The notes: generated from the sequence alone by a model not told the origin. Positions 15,701-24,544 are shown, numbered from the stretch's first letter. The stretch: 57,366 nt of DNA from Croceibacterium_A sp044506565 (GCA_044506565.1 JBIQKN010000010.1:1-57366); one strand, 5' to 3'. Program-made: numbers and translations.

Positions 15701-15714
15701 TGACACATATGTCA
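15701..15714. promoter_or_regulatory. Inverted repeat over the tetR start codon, probable operator
   Basis: TGACA-CATA-TGTCA lies in the 31-base gap between the divergent hydrolase and TetR genes; the tetR ATG (15709) sits inside it. The position fits autorepression plus control of the hydrolase-thioesterase operon. Confidence 0.55.
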
Positions 15715-16308
15715 ATTAGAAGACGCCTTCCGCCCGAGGAAAGTCGCCGCGCCGCGGTCGAAGCGGCGCGGGCGCTGCTGATCGAAAGCGGCCCGCAGGC
15801 CGTCACCTTGAAGGCGGTGGCCGCGCGGATCGGCCGCACGCATGCCAACCTGTTGCATCATTTCGGCTCGGCCGCCGGGCTGCAGCATGCGCTTGCTGCG
15901 CACCTGACGAAGACCGTGTGCGAATCGATCGCCGAGGCGGTCCGGGCGACGCGCGCCGGAATCGGCTCTCCGCGCGAGGTGGTGGACCTGACCTTCGACG
16001 CTTTCGACCGCGAGGGTGGGGCGGCGCTGGTCGGCTGGATGCTGCTGACCGGAAACGAAAATGCGCTCGACCCGCTGGTCGACACGATCCACGCGCTGGT
16101 CGACGAGCTGCATCCGCAGGAGCACGGTGGGGAGGGTAGCCGGCTGATCCACGAGGAGACCTTCGCGCTCGTGCTGATGGCGCTCGGCGACGGCATGATC
16201 GGCGAGCGCCTGGCCGCCTCGCTCGGCGTCCGCCGCTGCACTGCGCGCGACCGGGCCGAGGCCATGCTGGCGCAATCGATGGTCGAGGTGGGGGACTGGA
16301 AGGGGTAG
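15709..16308 (+). CDS. TetR/AcrR-family regulator
   Basis: 199 residues. The N-terminal TetR helix-turn-helix is clear: RRAAVEAARALLIESGPQAVTLKAVAARIGRTHANLLHHFGSAAGL. The C-terminal ligand-binding domain is not distinctive. Divergent from the hydrolase-thioesterase operon, which is its likely target. Its stop is immediately followed by a family A repeat, which belongs to the convergent ygfZ side. Confidence 0.9.
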   Translation: MSIRRRLPPEESRRAAVEAARALLIESGPQAVTLKAVAARIGRTHANLLHHFGSAAGLQHALAAHLTKTVCESIAEAVRATRAGIGSPREVVDLTFDAFDREGGAALVGWMLLTGNENALDPLVDTIHALVDELHPQEHGGEGSRLIHEETFALVLMALGDGMIGERLAASLGVRRCTARDRAEAMLAQSMVEVGDWKG

Positions 16309-16309
16309 A

Positions 16310-16434
16310 GGCCCTCGTCCAAGTTAAGCTAGACTCGCTTCGCGACTAAGCTTCGCCCTTCTTCTCCCACCCGAACAAGGTCACGCAGGCTCGGGTCTGC
16401 GAAAGCGGGCCCTACTCCGAGTTGGACGAGGGCC
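16310..16434 (-). repeat. Family A structured 3'-end element, copy 1
   Basis: Perfect 13-bp closing arms GGCCCTCGTCCAA (16310-16322) and TTGGACGAGGGCC (16422-16434), with inner hairpins including a TCGC-GAA-GCGA loop. Read on the minus strand it matches the elements at 43535 and 46916. It overlaps the last codons and stop of ygfZ and lies sense to that gene. Confidence 0.85.
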
Positions 16435-17158
16435 CCTCGATCTCCAGCCACGCGGGCAGCAAGGTCGGATCGAGATCCTCGACCCGCAAATGGTCCACCG
16501 CCAGCCCCAGCTCCGGATAGGCCGCCTTGCGCCGCTTCTCGTCCGATCGCGCAAGCGGCACGACGAGCACGCGCCGATTGACCTTCTGACGCCAGTTCAT
16601 CCGCGCGGTATTCTCCTGACCGACATAGCAGCCCTTCGAGAACGACACGCCGTTGAGCTCGGCCGCGTTGGCCTCGAGCCACAGCACATCGCCCAGCTCG
16701 GCGCGGCCCTCCGGTACGCCGAGCGCGAGGCGGTGGCGCAGGTAGGCGTCATCGACGGGCACATCCCCGCCGGACGCCGCGGCGATCCAGCGCTGGCCTA
16801 GCGCCGACAGCCGAGGGTCGGGCGCGCCGCCGTCACCGAGATCGGCCTGCCAGTAGACGCCGAGCGACGGGCCGACGCCGATCGTGAGCTTGCGCCGCAG
16901 CCGGTAGAGCGACAGCCGCCTCACCAACTCCTCGGCGGCTTCGGCTTCGCAGTCGAGAAACAGGGTGCCGTCGCCCCCGGGCCAGACGAAGAAATCGAAC
17001 AGCATCTTGCCCTGCGCCGTGAGCAGTGCCGCATAGACCGGCAACCGCCCGGTGACGTCGTTGGTGACGAGGCCCTGAAGGAACTGGGCGGCGTCCTCGT
17101 CCTCGGCGTCGGGCGCGACGCGCACGACCGCGCGCGAAAGGAGGCGTTCGTGGGCCAT
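16412..17158 (-). CDS. ygfZ: YgfZ/GcvT-like folate-binding protein (Fe-S protein maintenance)
   Basis: 248 residues. The diagnostic motif is KGCYVGQE, with the folate-binding GcvT-like fold before it (FLQGLVTNDVTG, QGKMLFDFFV). YgfZ/IBA57 proteins use tetrahydrofolate to support certain Fe-S enzymes such as MiaB, whose gene is at the end of this window. The C-terminal GPSSNSE and the TAG stop come from a family A repeat, so the natural C-terminus has been replaced or extended. Divergent from pyrC. Confidence 0.92.
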   Translation of the reverse strand: MAHERLLSRAVVRVAPDAEDEDAAQFLQGLVTNDVTGRLPVYAALLTAQGKMLFDFFVWPGGDGTLFLDCEAEAAEELVRRLSLYRLRRKLTIGVGPSLGVYWQADLGDGGAPDPRLSALGQRWIAAASGGDVPVDDAYLRHRLALGVPEGRAELGDVLWLEANAAELNGVSFSKGCYVGQENTARMNWRQKVNRRVLVVPLARSDEKRRKAAYPELGLAVDHLRVEDLDPTLLPAWLEIEGPSSNSE

Positions 17159-17205
17159 GGCCGTTCAAGTCGGGCGGCCACTGGCGATAGTCAAGCCGCT
17201 GTGCC

Positions 17206-18243
17206 ATGGGCCGCGCGATGAGCGACACGCTGACGATCCGCCGGCCCGACGACTGGCACGTCCACTTGCGCGACGGCGACATGCTCCGCGCGGTCGCGAC
17301 CCACACGGCGCGCCAGTTCGCTCGCGCTATCGTGATGCCCAACCTGACGCCGCCCGTGACTACCGCGAGCGCCGCGGCCGCCTATCGCGAGCGTATCCTC
17401 GCAGCATTGCCCGAAGGTACGGCCTTCACGCCGCTGACGACGGCCTACCTGACCGACGGCACGGACGCCGAGGATCTCGCCGCCGGGTTCGCCGACGGCG
17501 TCTTCACCGCCGCCAAGCTCTACCCGGCCGGCGCGACGACCAACTCGGCGAGCGGTGTCACCGATCTCGCGAAGATCCGCCCGGTGCTCGAGCGCATGCA
17601 GGCCCTCGGCATGGTGTTCTGCGTCCACGGCGAGGTGACCGACCCGGCGGTAGACGTGTTCGACCGCGAGGCGGTGTTCATCGAGCGCGTGCTCGGCCCG
17701 CTGCTCCGCGAGTTGCCCGACCTCAAGGTCGTGTTCGAGCATGTCACGACCGAGGAAGCGGTCGCCTTCGTCGAAGCTGCCGGTCCTAACGTCGCGGCGA
17801 CGATCACCCCGCAGCACCTTCACCTCAACCGCAACGCGATGCTCGTCGGCGGCATCCGCCCACATGCCTACTGCCTGCCGGTTGCCAAGCGCGAGCAGCA
17901 CCGCCTCGCCCTGCGCCGGGCGGCAACCTCGGGTTCGCAGAAATTCTTCCTCGGCACCGATACGGCGCCGCATCTTCGCGAGGCCAAGGAAGCGGCCTGC
18001 GGCTGCGCCGGCCTCTTCAATGCGCCCCACGCACTCGAGAGTTACGTCACGGTGTTCGACGAGGAGGGCGCGCTCGACCGGTTCGAAGCGTTCGCCAGCG
18101 AGAACGGCGCGCGCTTCTACGGCTTGCCGCTCAACGAGGGCACCGTCACGCTCGAGCGGGCGCCCTGCGAAGTGCCGGCGGAGATCGCCGGCATCGTCCC
18201 GTTCCACGCGGGCGAGACGCTGGGCTGGCGCTTCGCCGGCTAG
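17206..18243 (+). CDS. pyrC: Dihydroorotase, class II
   Basis: 345-residue zinc amidohydrolase that cyclises N-carbamoyl-aspartate in pyrimidine synthesis. Metal and substrate residues: RRPDDWHVHLRDGDML (HxH), AAKLYPAGATTNS (carboxylated lysine), CVHGE, FEHVTT and LGTDTAPH (catalytic Asp). The length and sequence match the E. coli-type monofunctional enzyme. A second in-frame ATG at 17218 gives MSDTLTIRR and is equally plausible. Convergent with the permease gene across a family C repeat. Confidence 0.95.
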   Translation: MGRAMSDTLTIRRPDDWHVHLRDGDMLRAVATHTARQFARAIVMPNLTPPVTTASAAAAYRERILAALPEGTAFTPLTTAYLTDGTDAEDLAAGFADGVFTAAKLYPAGATTNSASGVTDLAKIRPVLERMQALGMVFCVHGEVTDPAVDVFDREAVFIERVLGPLLRELPDLKVVFEHVTTEEAVAFVEAAGPNVAATITPQHLHLNRNAMLVGGIRPHAYCLPVAKREQHRLALRRAATSGSQKFFLGTDTAPHLREAKEAACGCAGLFNAPHALESYVTVFDEEGALDRFEAFASENGARFYGLPLNEGTVTLERAPCEVPAEIAGIVPFHAGETLGWRFAG

Positions 18244-18253
18244 GCTGACACCG

Positions 18254-18337
18254 GAAAAGAGGGACAGTCCCCACCGGAATAGAGGGACAGTCCCTGATTG
18301 GCGAGGCGGGCCGAAATGAGGGACTGTCCCTCTTTTC
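18254..18337. repeat. Family C repeat forming a bidirectional terminator-like hairpin
   Basis: Perfect 18-bp arms, GAAAAGAGGGACAGTCCC (18254-18271) and its reverse complement (18320-18337), with a third direct copy of AGAGGGACAGTCCCT near 18281-18295 in the loop. The ends give a T-run after the stem on both strands, suiting a terminator for both convergent genes (pyrC and the permease). Confidence 0.85.
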
Positions 18338-18359
18338 TTGACCCGCTCTCGCGGCGGAT

Positions 18360-19265
18360 TCACGCCGGCACCGGTTCCTCGGGCCGGCGCCCGCGCAGCA
18401 GCTCCCAAGTGAACAGTCCCGCCGCGATCCAGATCAGCACGTAGCAGGCGAGCTGCGCCGGCCGCAGTTCCTCGCCGAACACGGTCAGCCCGAGCAGGAA
18501 CACGATCGTCGGCGAGCTGAACTGGAGGAACCCGATCACCGTGTAGGGCATCCGCCGCGCCGCCGTAGCGAACATCATCAGCGGGACGGCGGTCATCGGC
18601 CCGCTCCACGCGACCGCCAGGGCCACGTCCCATCCCTGGAAGATTGCCGAGCCTTGGGGTGTGCTCCAGTACCAGCCGACGATCGCAAGCGCGACCGGGT
18701 AGAGAATCATCGATTCCACGGTCAGCCCGGCAAGCGGCCCTGCCGCCACGGTCTTGCGCAGTAGGCCGTAGATCCCGAAGGTCACCGCCATCGAGACGCT
18801 GAGCCACATCGTCGTCAGCGCGCCGATCGCGAGGATCCCGACTCCCAGCCCGGCAAGCGCAACGGCGGCCCACTGCCGGCGCGACAGCTTCTCGCCGAGC
18901 ACGACCAGTCCCAGCAGCATCATCATCAGCGGCAGGATGTAGTAACCGAGGCTGGCGGCGTAGATGTAGCCGTTGTGGATGGCCCACACGTAGAGCCACC
19001 AGTTGACGGCGACCATCGAGGCGCTGCCGAACAACGTCAGCACTGCGCGCCGGTCGCGCAGGACACCGACGAATTCCTTCCAGCTTCGAGTCGCCGCGAC
19101 GAAGATCAGGCACAGTGGCAGCGTGAACACGAGCCGCCAGGCCACAAACTCGAGCGGCGGCACGGTCTGCACCAGCAGCAGGTAGAGCGGCATCGACCCC
19201 CATACCGCATGCGCGCCGAGCGCATAGGGAAGGCCGCTGGAGGGACTGGGCGCGGAGCGATTCAC
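18360..19265 (-). CDS. RarD-like EamA-family permease
   Basis: 301 residues with about ten hydrophobic helices in two EamA repeats. RarD-type features are YALGAHAVWGSMPLYLLLVQTVPPLEFVAWR at the start and PYTVIGFLQFSSPTIVFLLGLTVFGEEL near the end. The substrate is unknown; RarD was first linked to chloramphenicol sensitivity in E. coli. I chose the GTG at 19265 (VNRSAPSP), close before the first helix; the frame stays open upstream to a TTG at 19301. Confidence 0.88.
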   Translation of the reverse strand: MNRSAPSPSSGLPYALGAHAVWGSMPLYLLLVQTVPPLEFVAWRLVFTLPLCLIFVAATRSWKEFVGVLRDRRAVLTLFGSASMVAVNWWLYVWAIHNGYIYAASLGYYILPLMMMLLGLVVLGEKLSRRQWAAVALAGLGVGILAIGALTTMWLSVSMAVTFGIYGLLRKTVAAGPLAGLTVESMILYPVALAIVGWYWSTPQGSAIFQGWDVALAVAWSGPMTAVPLMMFATAARRMPYTVIGFLQFSSPTIVFLLGLTVFGEELRPAQLACYVLIWIAAGLFTWELLRGRRPEEPVPA

Positions 19266-19398
19266 GCGCGTTCGCCTAGTGGCGGGCGGCACCTCCGGCA
19301 AGCGATGCGAGAAAAATGCAAACCTGACGAGCGAGTTGCGGGATGTTCAGGAATCGGGCCGTAAAGATGAATGCAACAGGGTTTGCAGGAGTCGAAAC

Positions 19399-19821
19399 AT
19401 GAAGAACCCGATCCAGCTCATTTCCCTCGCCCTGGCGGCTTCCGCCGTCGCCCTGCCGGCGGTTCCGGCCGCCGCGGCCGACTTCCAGATTCCGGGCTAT
19501 CACCCGTCCGCGGTGCAGACCGACACATGGGAGCGCCATCGCAGCGACCGCCGCGGTCGCGACTACGACCGGCGTTACCAGGGCCGCTATGGCTACGGCG
19601 AGCCGGTCCACCGCAACATGCGCGTCTGGCGCGGCAATGACGGCCGGCGCTACTGCCAGAAGAAGGACGGCACGACCGGCCTGATCGTCGGCGGTGCGGT
19701 CGGCGCGCTGCTCGGCCGCGAGATCGACGGCGGCTACAACCGCTCGACCGGCACGATCCTCGGTGCTGCCGCCGGGGCCCTTCTCGGCAAGGAGATCGCC
19801 GGCGGCACGCGCTGCCGCTGA
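19399..19821 (+). CDS. Secreted glycine-zipper (2TM) domain protein
   Basis: 140 residues. A signal peptide (LISLALAASAVALPAVPAAAA) is followed by an Arg/Tyr-rich linker (RRGRDYDRRYQGRYGYG) and a C-terminal glycine-zipper pair: TGLIVGGAVGALLGREIDGG and TGTILGAAAGALLGKEIAGG. Such domains embed in or associate with the outer membrane; function is unknown. An AGGAG site precedes the ATG. Strong hairpins follow the stop. Confidence 0.87.
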   Translation: MKNPIQLISLALAASAVALPAVPAAAADFQIPGYHPSAVQTDTWERHRSDRRGRDYDRRYQGRYGYGEPVHRNMRVWRGNDGRRYCQKKDGTTGLIVGGAVGALLGREIDGGYNRSTGTILGAAAGALLGKEIAGGTRCR

Positions 19822-19834
19822 GCTGCCGTGACCA

Positions 19835-19869
19835 CCGGCCGAGGACCTTCCCCGTTCGTCCTCGGCCGG
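19835..19869 (+). terminator. 12-bp perfect stem after the glycine-zipper gene
   Basis: Arms CCGGCCGAGGAC (19835-19846) and GTCCTCGGCCGG (19858-19869) enclose an 11-base loop, 13 bases after the stop. There is no T-run, so it is a 3'-end-protecting or Rho-assisted hairpin rather than a classical intrinsic terminator. Confidence 0.6.
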
Positions 19870-19906
19870 AGCGCGGCCCTTCGATCGAATTCATGAGTGG
19901 TCGCGC

Positions 19907-19945
19907 CGAAGCGCCCGCGAGGCCATCCGCCTCCCGGGCGCTTCG
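19907..19945 (+). terminator. Second 11-bp perfect stem in the same intergenic region
   Basis: Arms CGAAGCGCCCG (19907-19917) and CGGGCGCTTCG (19935-19945). It lies between the glycine-zipper gene and the lipoprotein gene at 20005; it again lacks a T-run. Confidence 0.5.
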
Positions 19946-20004
19946 TTCGTCAGGCATCCGCCCGGCGCAATCACTTTTCAACGCGGGGATGCTATGACGC
20001 GCCG

Positions 20005-20730
20005 ATGCGCGGATCGATCCGAACCTCGGCCCTCGCGGCGACCCTGCTGCTGCTCTCCGGCTGCGACACCGGGGAGGAGCCGCAGCAGACGCAAGTCGAG
20101 TACGATCCCGCGACGGTCGCGGCGCTCTCCGACCCGATAACGATCGATCCCGACCTGGCCCACCAGAACCGGGGCGACAGCATCGCCTCGATCCCGTCGT
20201 ACGACGGCTCCCTGCCCACGGTCGACAACGGCACCAAAGCGGTCGCGGCTGCGAGAGCCGAGGCGCTGCAGCTGCTTGGCGGTCCGGGAAAACTGCGCAA
20301 GGCACCGGCCCCCGAGCCGATTGCCGGTGAAATCCCGGCCGGCGCCGAGCTGAGCGCCGCGGCACGCGCGGCGGTGGCACCCGGCGCCAATGCCGACTGC
20401 GCGGCGCGAGTCCAATACACGATGCGCTGGGCCGCTCGGCTGCCCGCGGCGTTCCCCGTCTATCCACGCGGCGCAGTGCAGGAAGCGGCAGGAACCGACG
20501 ACGAGGGATGCTCGCTGCGCGTGGTCAACTTCGTCACGCCCGTGCCGCTCGATGAAGTCATGGATTTCTACTACAGCCGCGCGATCGCCGCCGGATTCTC
20601 CGCTCAGCGCGTGCTCAAGGATGGCGACGACGTGCTCGGCGGAGTGAAGGGGAAAGCCTCGTACACGATCTTCGCCCGGCGGCTGCCTTCGGGAAACACC
20701 GAGGTCGATCTCGTCGCCAGCGGCGCCTGA
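20005..20730 (+). CDS. Uncharacterised lipoprotein
   Basis: 241 residues with a clear lipoprotein signal (TSALAATLLLLSGC). The mature part has an acidic, low-complexity first half and a C-terminal domain (about 130-240) with two cysteines and YTMRWAARLPAAFPVYPRGAVQEAAG, then PLDEVMDFYYSRAIAAGFSAQ. I recognise no named family; similar hypothetical lipoproteins occur in sphingomonads. Convergent with astD, seven bases apart. Confidence 0.78.
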   Translation: MRGSIRTSALAATLLLLSGCDTGEEPQQTQVEYDPATVAALSDPITIDPDLAHQNRGDSIASIPSYDGSLPTVDNGTKAVAAARAEALQLLGGPGKLRKAPAPEPIAGEIPAGAELSAAARAAVAPGANADCAARVQYTMRWAARLPAAFPVYPRGAVQEAAGTDDEGCSLRVVNFVTPVPLDEVMDFYYSRAIAAGFSAQRVLKDGDDVLGGVKGKASYTIFARRLPSGNTEVDLVASGA

Positions 20731-20737
20731 CGGCCGC

Positions 20738-22153
20738 TCACTTGGACTTGAAGCCCACGCCGATGCTGGCGCGGGGCTGCTCCATCTCGGTGCTGGCAAC
20801 GGGATAGGCGCAATAGTCGGCCGCGTAGAACGCCGCCGGACGGTGATTGCCCGAGTAGCCGATCCCGCCGAAGGGCGCGGCTGAGGATGCGCCGTTGGTG
20901 GGACGGTTCCAGTTCACGATGCCGGCTCGGATATGCGACCAGAACCGGTTGTAGTCGTGCGAATTGCCGCCGATCAGCGAAGCGGAGAGGCCGAAGCGGG
21001 TGTTGTTCGCTTCGGCGATCGCCTGGTCGAAGTCGTCGACGCGCAGCACCTGCAGCAGGGGGCCGAACAGCTCGACGTCGGGCCGCTCCGCCATGTCGGT
21101 CGTGTCGATCAGCGCCGGAGAGACGAACGGCAGGCCTTCGCGCAGGCGGCGCATGTGCGCGAGCGGCCTGCCGCCGTGAGACATCAGGTAAAGGAAGCTC
21201 TCCGTGAGCAGGTCGGCGGTCAGTTCGTCGATCACCGGGCCCATGAACGGCGCCGGGTCGTCGAACGGAGCGCCGACAATGATTCGGCTCGTCAGCCGCT
21301 TGAGTTCGTCGACGATCGGCTCGTAGAGGCTCGACTTCACGATCAGCCGCCGCGCCGCCGTGCAACGCTGTCCGGCGCTGGCGAAGGCCGATTGCACGAT
21401 CAGCATCGCCGCGTCGGGGATCTTGGGCGTGTCCCACAGGACGATCGGGTTGTTTCCGCCCATCTCGAGGGCGACGATCTTGCCGGGGTTCGAGGCGAGT
21501 TTGCGGTTGATCGCGATGCCGACCTGGGCCGAGCCGGTGAACAGGACCCCGTCGATCGCGTCATGCGCGACCAGCGCCTTGCCTTCGTCCGGGCCGCCGA
21601 TCAGCAGTTGCGCGACGTGCTCGGGAATGCCGGCGCGATGGAAGCATTTGAGCAGGAACTCGCCGCTCGCCGGCGTCTTTTCGCTCGGCTTGAGGATGAC
21701 GACATTGCCCGCGATCAGCGCCGGGACGATGTGCCCGTTCGGCAGGTGCGCCGGGAAATTGTACGGGCCGAGCACGGCCATGACTCCGTGCGGCTTGTGC
21801 CTGACCGCGGCGGTTCCCTGCAGCGCGCTGTCGAGCCTGCGCTGGCCGGTTCGCTCGGCGTAGGCGCTGATCGAGATTTCGACTTTGGCAATGACCGAAT
21901 CGACCTCGGTGCGCGCCTCCCAAAGCGGCTTGCCGGTTTCGCGCGCGATCAGCTCGGCAAAGGCGTCCTGTTCCTTGCGGACCTCGTTGGCGAACCGGCG
22001 TACGAGCTCGATCCGCCTGGCGACGGGCTGCGCCGCCCATTGCGGCCAGGCCTTGCGCGCCCGCGCAACGATCTCGTCGACGCTGCCGATCGCGCCGCGC
22101 CACAGCTCCGCGCCCGTGGCCGGCTCAAAGGATACAATCTCGGTATCGCTCAC
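20738..22153 (-). CDS. astD: N-succinylglutamate 5-semialdehyde dehydrogenase
   Basis: 471-residue NAD-dependent aldehyde dehydrogenase of the AstD type, which oxidises N-succinylglutamate semialdehyde in the arginine succinyltransferase pathway. Key motifs: GPYNFPAHLPNGHI, LFTGSAQVG (cofactor), ALEMGGNNP (catalytic Glu), SAGQRCTAARR (catalytic Cys). NGHIVPALIAGN and FNRPTNGASS-like NWNRPTNGASSAAPFGG favour AstD over other families. No other ast gene is nearby, so the rest of the pathway must be elsewhere. Confidence 0.9.
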   Translation of the reverse strand: MSDTEIVSFEPATGAELWRGAIGSVDEIVARARKAWPQWAAQPVARRIELVRRFANEVRKEQDAFAELIARETGKPLWEARTEVDSVIAKVEISISAYAERTGQRRLDSALQGTAAVRHKPHGVMAVLGPYNFPAHLPNGHIVPALIAGNVVILKPSEKTPASGEFLLKCFHRAGIPEHVAQLLIGGPDEGKALVAHDAIDGVLFTGSAQVGIAINRKLASNPGKIVALEMGGNNPIVLWDTPKIPDAAMLIVQSAFASAGQRCTAARRLIVKSSLYEPIVDELKRLTSRIIVGAPFDDPAPFMGPVIDELTADLLTESFLYLMSHGGRPLAHMRRLREGLPFVSPALIDTTDMAERPDVELFGPLLQVLRVDDFDQAIAEANNTRFGLSASLIGGNSHDYNRFWSHIRAGIVNWNRPTNGASSAAPFGGIGYSGNHRPAAFYAADYCAYPVASTEMEQPRASIGVGFKSK

Positions 22154-22217
22154 GGGACGGTCGGTTGACTCTCGCTCGGGGGGCCTGCGCTGCGCGGTGA
22201 TAGCTTCTGTGTCCCGA

Positions 22218-23630
22218 TCATGCCAGTCTGGCCGGTGCGTGACCGGCGGGGACGGGAGCCGGCCCGAGCGCCCGGCCCATCTCGCGCACAGCTGCGACTT
22301 TGGCAGCCAAGGGTTCCCATTCGTCGCGCTCCGCGATCGCGGCCCAGATCGTCTCGACTTCGTCGATCAACATCGTCTGCGGCCCCTCACCGGACCACAA
22401 GGGGTGGTCGCCGGCCAGCGGCGCGTAGCCGTCGAGCGCATCGGCCAGCGCCCCGCTCGCGTCTCGTCCGCGGCGGTGCGCGAAGAAGAACGCGTCGGGA
22501 CCGATCTCGCGCTCGCGCATCGTCCGTTCCGAGGCCTCGATCAGCGCGATGTCACGCTCGATCCCCCGGCTCTCGACGCCGAGCCGCCAGGTGAACCGGC
22601 GCGCCATGGCGGCGTGGTAGAGGTCGGGAAAGCGCTCGAAGGCGGCCACCAGCGGCGGCGCGTCGGCCAGCTGGCGCAGGGCGATTGCCAGCTGCGCGAG
22701 GTTCCAGCGGATCGCCTCGGGCTGGCGGCCGAACGCGTAGAGCCCGCCGTGGTCGAAGTAGGCCGCGGTGAACCCGGGATTCCATTGCGGCAGCCAGCGC
22801 CACGGGCCGTAATCGAAACTCTCGCCGGTCACGTTCATGTTGTCCGAGTTGAGCACCCCATGGACGAACCCGGCGACCATGTACGAAGCGGCGAGATCCG
22901 CGAGCCGCTCGACCGCCTGGTGCATCAGCACCACCGCCGGCTGGTCACGCCCCGGCGCGTCCTCGGGCGGCAGGGGCCCCGGAAACTGCGCGAGGCAGTA
23001 GTCGACGAGTTCGCTCATATGCGCGCCCTCGCCGAGCACCGCCAGGCGCTGGAACGTGCCGATACGGATGTGCGAGTGGCTCAGCCTGACGAGCACCGCC
23101 GAGCGTGTCGGCGAGGGCTCGTCGCCGCGAACCAGCTCCTCGCCGGTCTCGATCACCGAGAAGGTCTTCGAGGTATAGACGCCCAGTGCCTCGAGCATTT
23201 CCGTCGCGAGGATCTCGCGCACCGCGCCCTTGAGGGTCAGCCGCCCGTCGGCCGTCCGGCTGTAGGGTGTCAGCCCGCTGCCCTTGGTGCCGAGATCGAG
23301 CAGCCGCCCCTCGGCGTCGCGCAGTTGGGCGAAAGTGAACCCGCGCCCGTCGCCGATCTCGGGGTTGTACACGCGGAATTGGTGCCCGTGATAACGTAGC
23401 GCGAGCGGCTGCGGCAGGTTGTCCGGCAACGGCTCGAAGCGACCGAAATGCTGCACCCATTGCTCGTCGGACAGCTCACCGAGGCCGACGGCCTTGTCCC
23501 ACCGCCGGTTGCGGAACCGCAGCTCGGTATTCGGAAAGTCCGCCGGCTCGACCGCGTCGCCAAGCCATTCGGCCAGCGGGAGGATCGGCGTGTCGGGCCG
23601 ATAGGGGGCGGCTTGCGGTTCCTCGCGCAT
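22218..23630 (-). CDS. selO: SelO/YdiU pseudokinase-fold protein AMPylase
   Basis: 470 residues of the SelO family, which transfers AMP to Ser/Thr/Tyr of target proteins under oxidative stress. Signatures: LALRYHGHQFRVYNPEIGDGRG, DLGTKGSGLTPYSRTADGRLTLKGAVREI and HGVLNSDNMNVTGESFDYGPW (metal-binding Asn/Asp). The bacterial protein lacks the C-terminal selenocysteine of animals. I chose the ATG at 23630 (MREEPQ); it is divergent from the hydrolase gene. Confidence 0.95.
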   Translation of the reverse strand: MREEPQAAPYRPDTPILPLAEWLGDAVEPADFPNTELRFRNRRWDKAVGLGELSDEQWVQHFGRFEPLPDNLPQPLALRYHGHQFRVYNPEIGDGRGFTFAQLRDAEGRLLDLGTKGSGLTPYSRTADGRLTLKGAVREILATEMLEALGVYTSKTFSVIETGEELVRGDEPSPTRSAVLVRLSHSHIRIGTFQRLAVLGEGAHMSELVDYCLAQFPGPLPPEDAPGRDQPAVVLMHQAVERLADLAASYMVAGFVHGVLNSDNMNVTGESFDYGPWRWLPQWNPGFTAAYFDHGGLYAFGRQPEAIRWNLAQLAIALRQLADAPPLVAAFERFPDLYHAAMARRFTWRLGVESRGIERDIALIEASERTMREREIGPDAFFFAHRRGRDASGALADALDGYAPLAGDHPLWSGEGPQTMLIDEVETIWAAIAERDEWEPLAAKVAAVREMGRALGPAPVPAGHAPARLA

Positions 23631-23674
23631 CTTTGCATTAGTGGGGGCGCACGAGCGGGGGAACAAGCCGACCC

Positions 23675-24544
23675 ATGCCAGAAACCCCTCCCGCGTGGAG
23701 CGAGGGCGAGTGGACCAGCGACGACGGTCTGACGCTGCGCTACCGCGATTACCCGGGCCGCACCGACCGTCCCCCGATCCTCTGCATTCCCGGACTCACG
23801 CGCAATTGCCGCGATTTCGAGCCGGTTGCCGCCGCGTTCGCGGGCGAGTGGCGAATCATCGCAGTCGACCTGCGCGGCCGCGGACAGAGCGACTACGCGC
23901 GCGATCCGGCGAGCTACATGCCGCAGCAGTACGTCGCTGACGTCGCCGCGCTGCTCGACCAGAAGAACATCGATCGCGCCGTCATGCTCGGTACCTCGCT
24001 CGGCGGAATCGTGATCATGCTGCTGGCGGCGGCGGCACCCGAGCGCATTGCGGCGGCGGTGATCAACGACATCGGTCCCGAGGTAGAACCCGCCGGGCTC
24101 GCGCGTATTCGCGAATACGTCGGTCAGGGCCGCAGCTTTCCGACCTGGATGCACGCGGCGCGCGGGCTCAGGGAGCAGGCCGGTATCGCCTATCCCGATT
24201 TCGCGATTTCCGACTGGCTGAGGCTCGCCAAGCGGCTCATGGCCGTCGGCCCCGGCGGGCGGATCACGTTCGACTACGACATGAAGATCGCCGAGCCGTT
24301 CCATCGGCCGGAAGGCAGCGCTCCGGTCGATATGTGGCCGGCATTCCGTGCTCTCGCGGGGAGGCCGGCACTGGCGCTGCGCGGCGAGATGTCGGACATT
24401 CTCTCCGCGGCGACGCTCGCGCGCATGGCCCGCGAAGTGCCCGGCCTCGACGCCGTCACGGTGCCGCGCGTGGGTCATGCGCCGACGCTCGAGGAGCCTG
24501 CAGGCCAGCAGGCGATCGCTGCCCTACTTGCCAGAATCGCATGA
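23675..24544 (+). CDS. Alpha/beta hydrolase
   Basis: 289-residue alpha/beta hydrolase. ILCIPGLTRNCRDFEPVA carries the oxyanion region, AVDLRGRGQSDYA the following strand, MLGTSLGGIVIML the nucleophile elbow (Ser in GTSLGG), and RVGHAPTLEEP the catalytic histidine. The substrate is not predictable. The stop overlaps the glycosyltransferase start (ATGA), so both are cotranscribed. Confidence 0.93.
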   Translation: MPETPPAWSEGEWTSDDGLTLRYRDYPGRTDRPPILCIPGLTRNCRDFEPVAAAFAGEWRIIAVDLRGRGQSDYARDPASYMPQQYVADVAALLDQKNIDRAVMLGTSLGGIVIMLLAAAAPERIAAAVINDIGPEVEPAGLARIREYVGQGRSFPTWMHAARGLREQAGIAYPDFAISDWLRLAKRLMAVGPGGRITFDYDMKIAEPFHRPEGSAPVDMWPAFRALAGRPALALRGEMSDILSAATLARMAREVPGLDAVTVPRVGHAPTLEEPAGQQAIAALLARIA

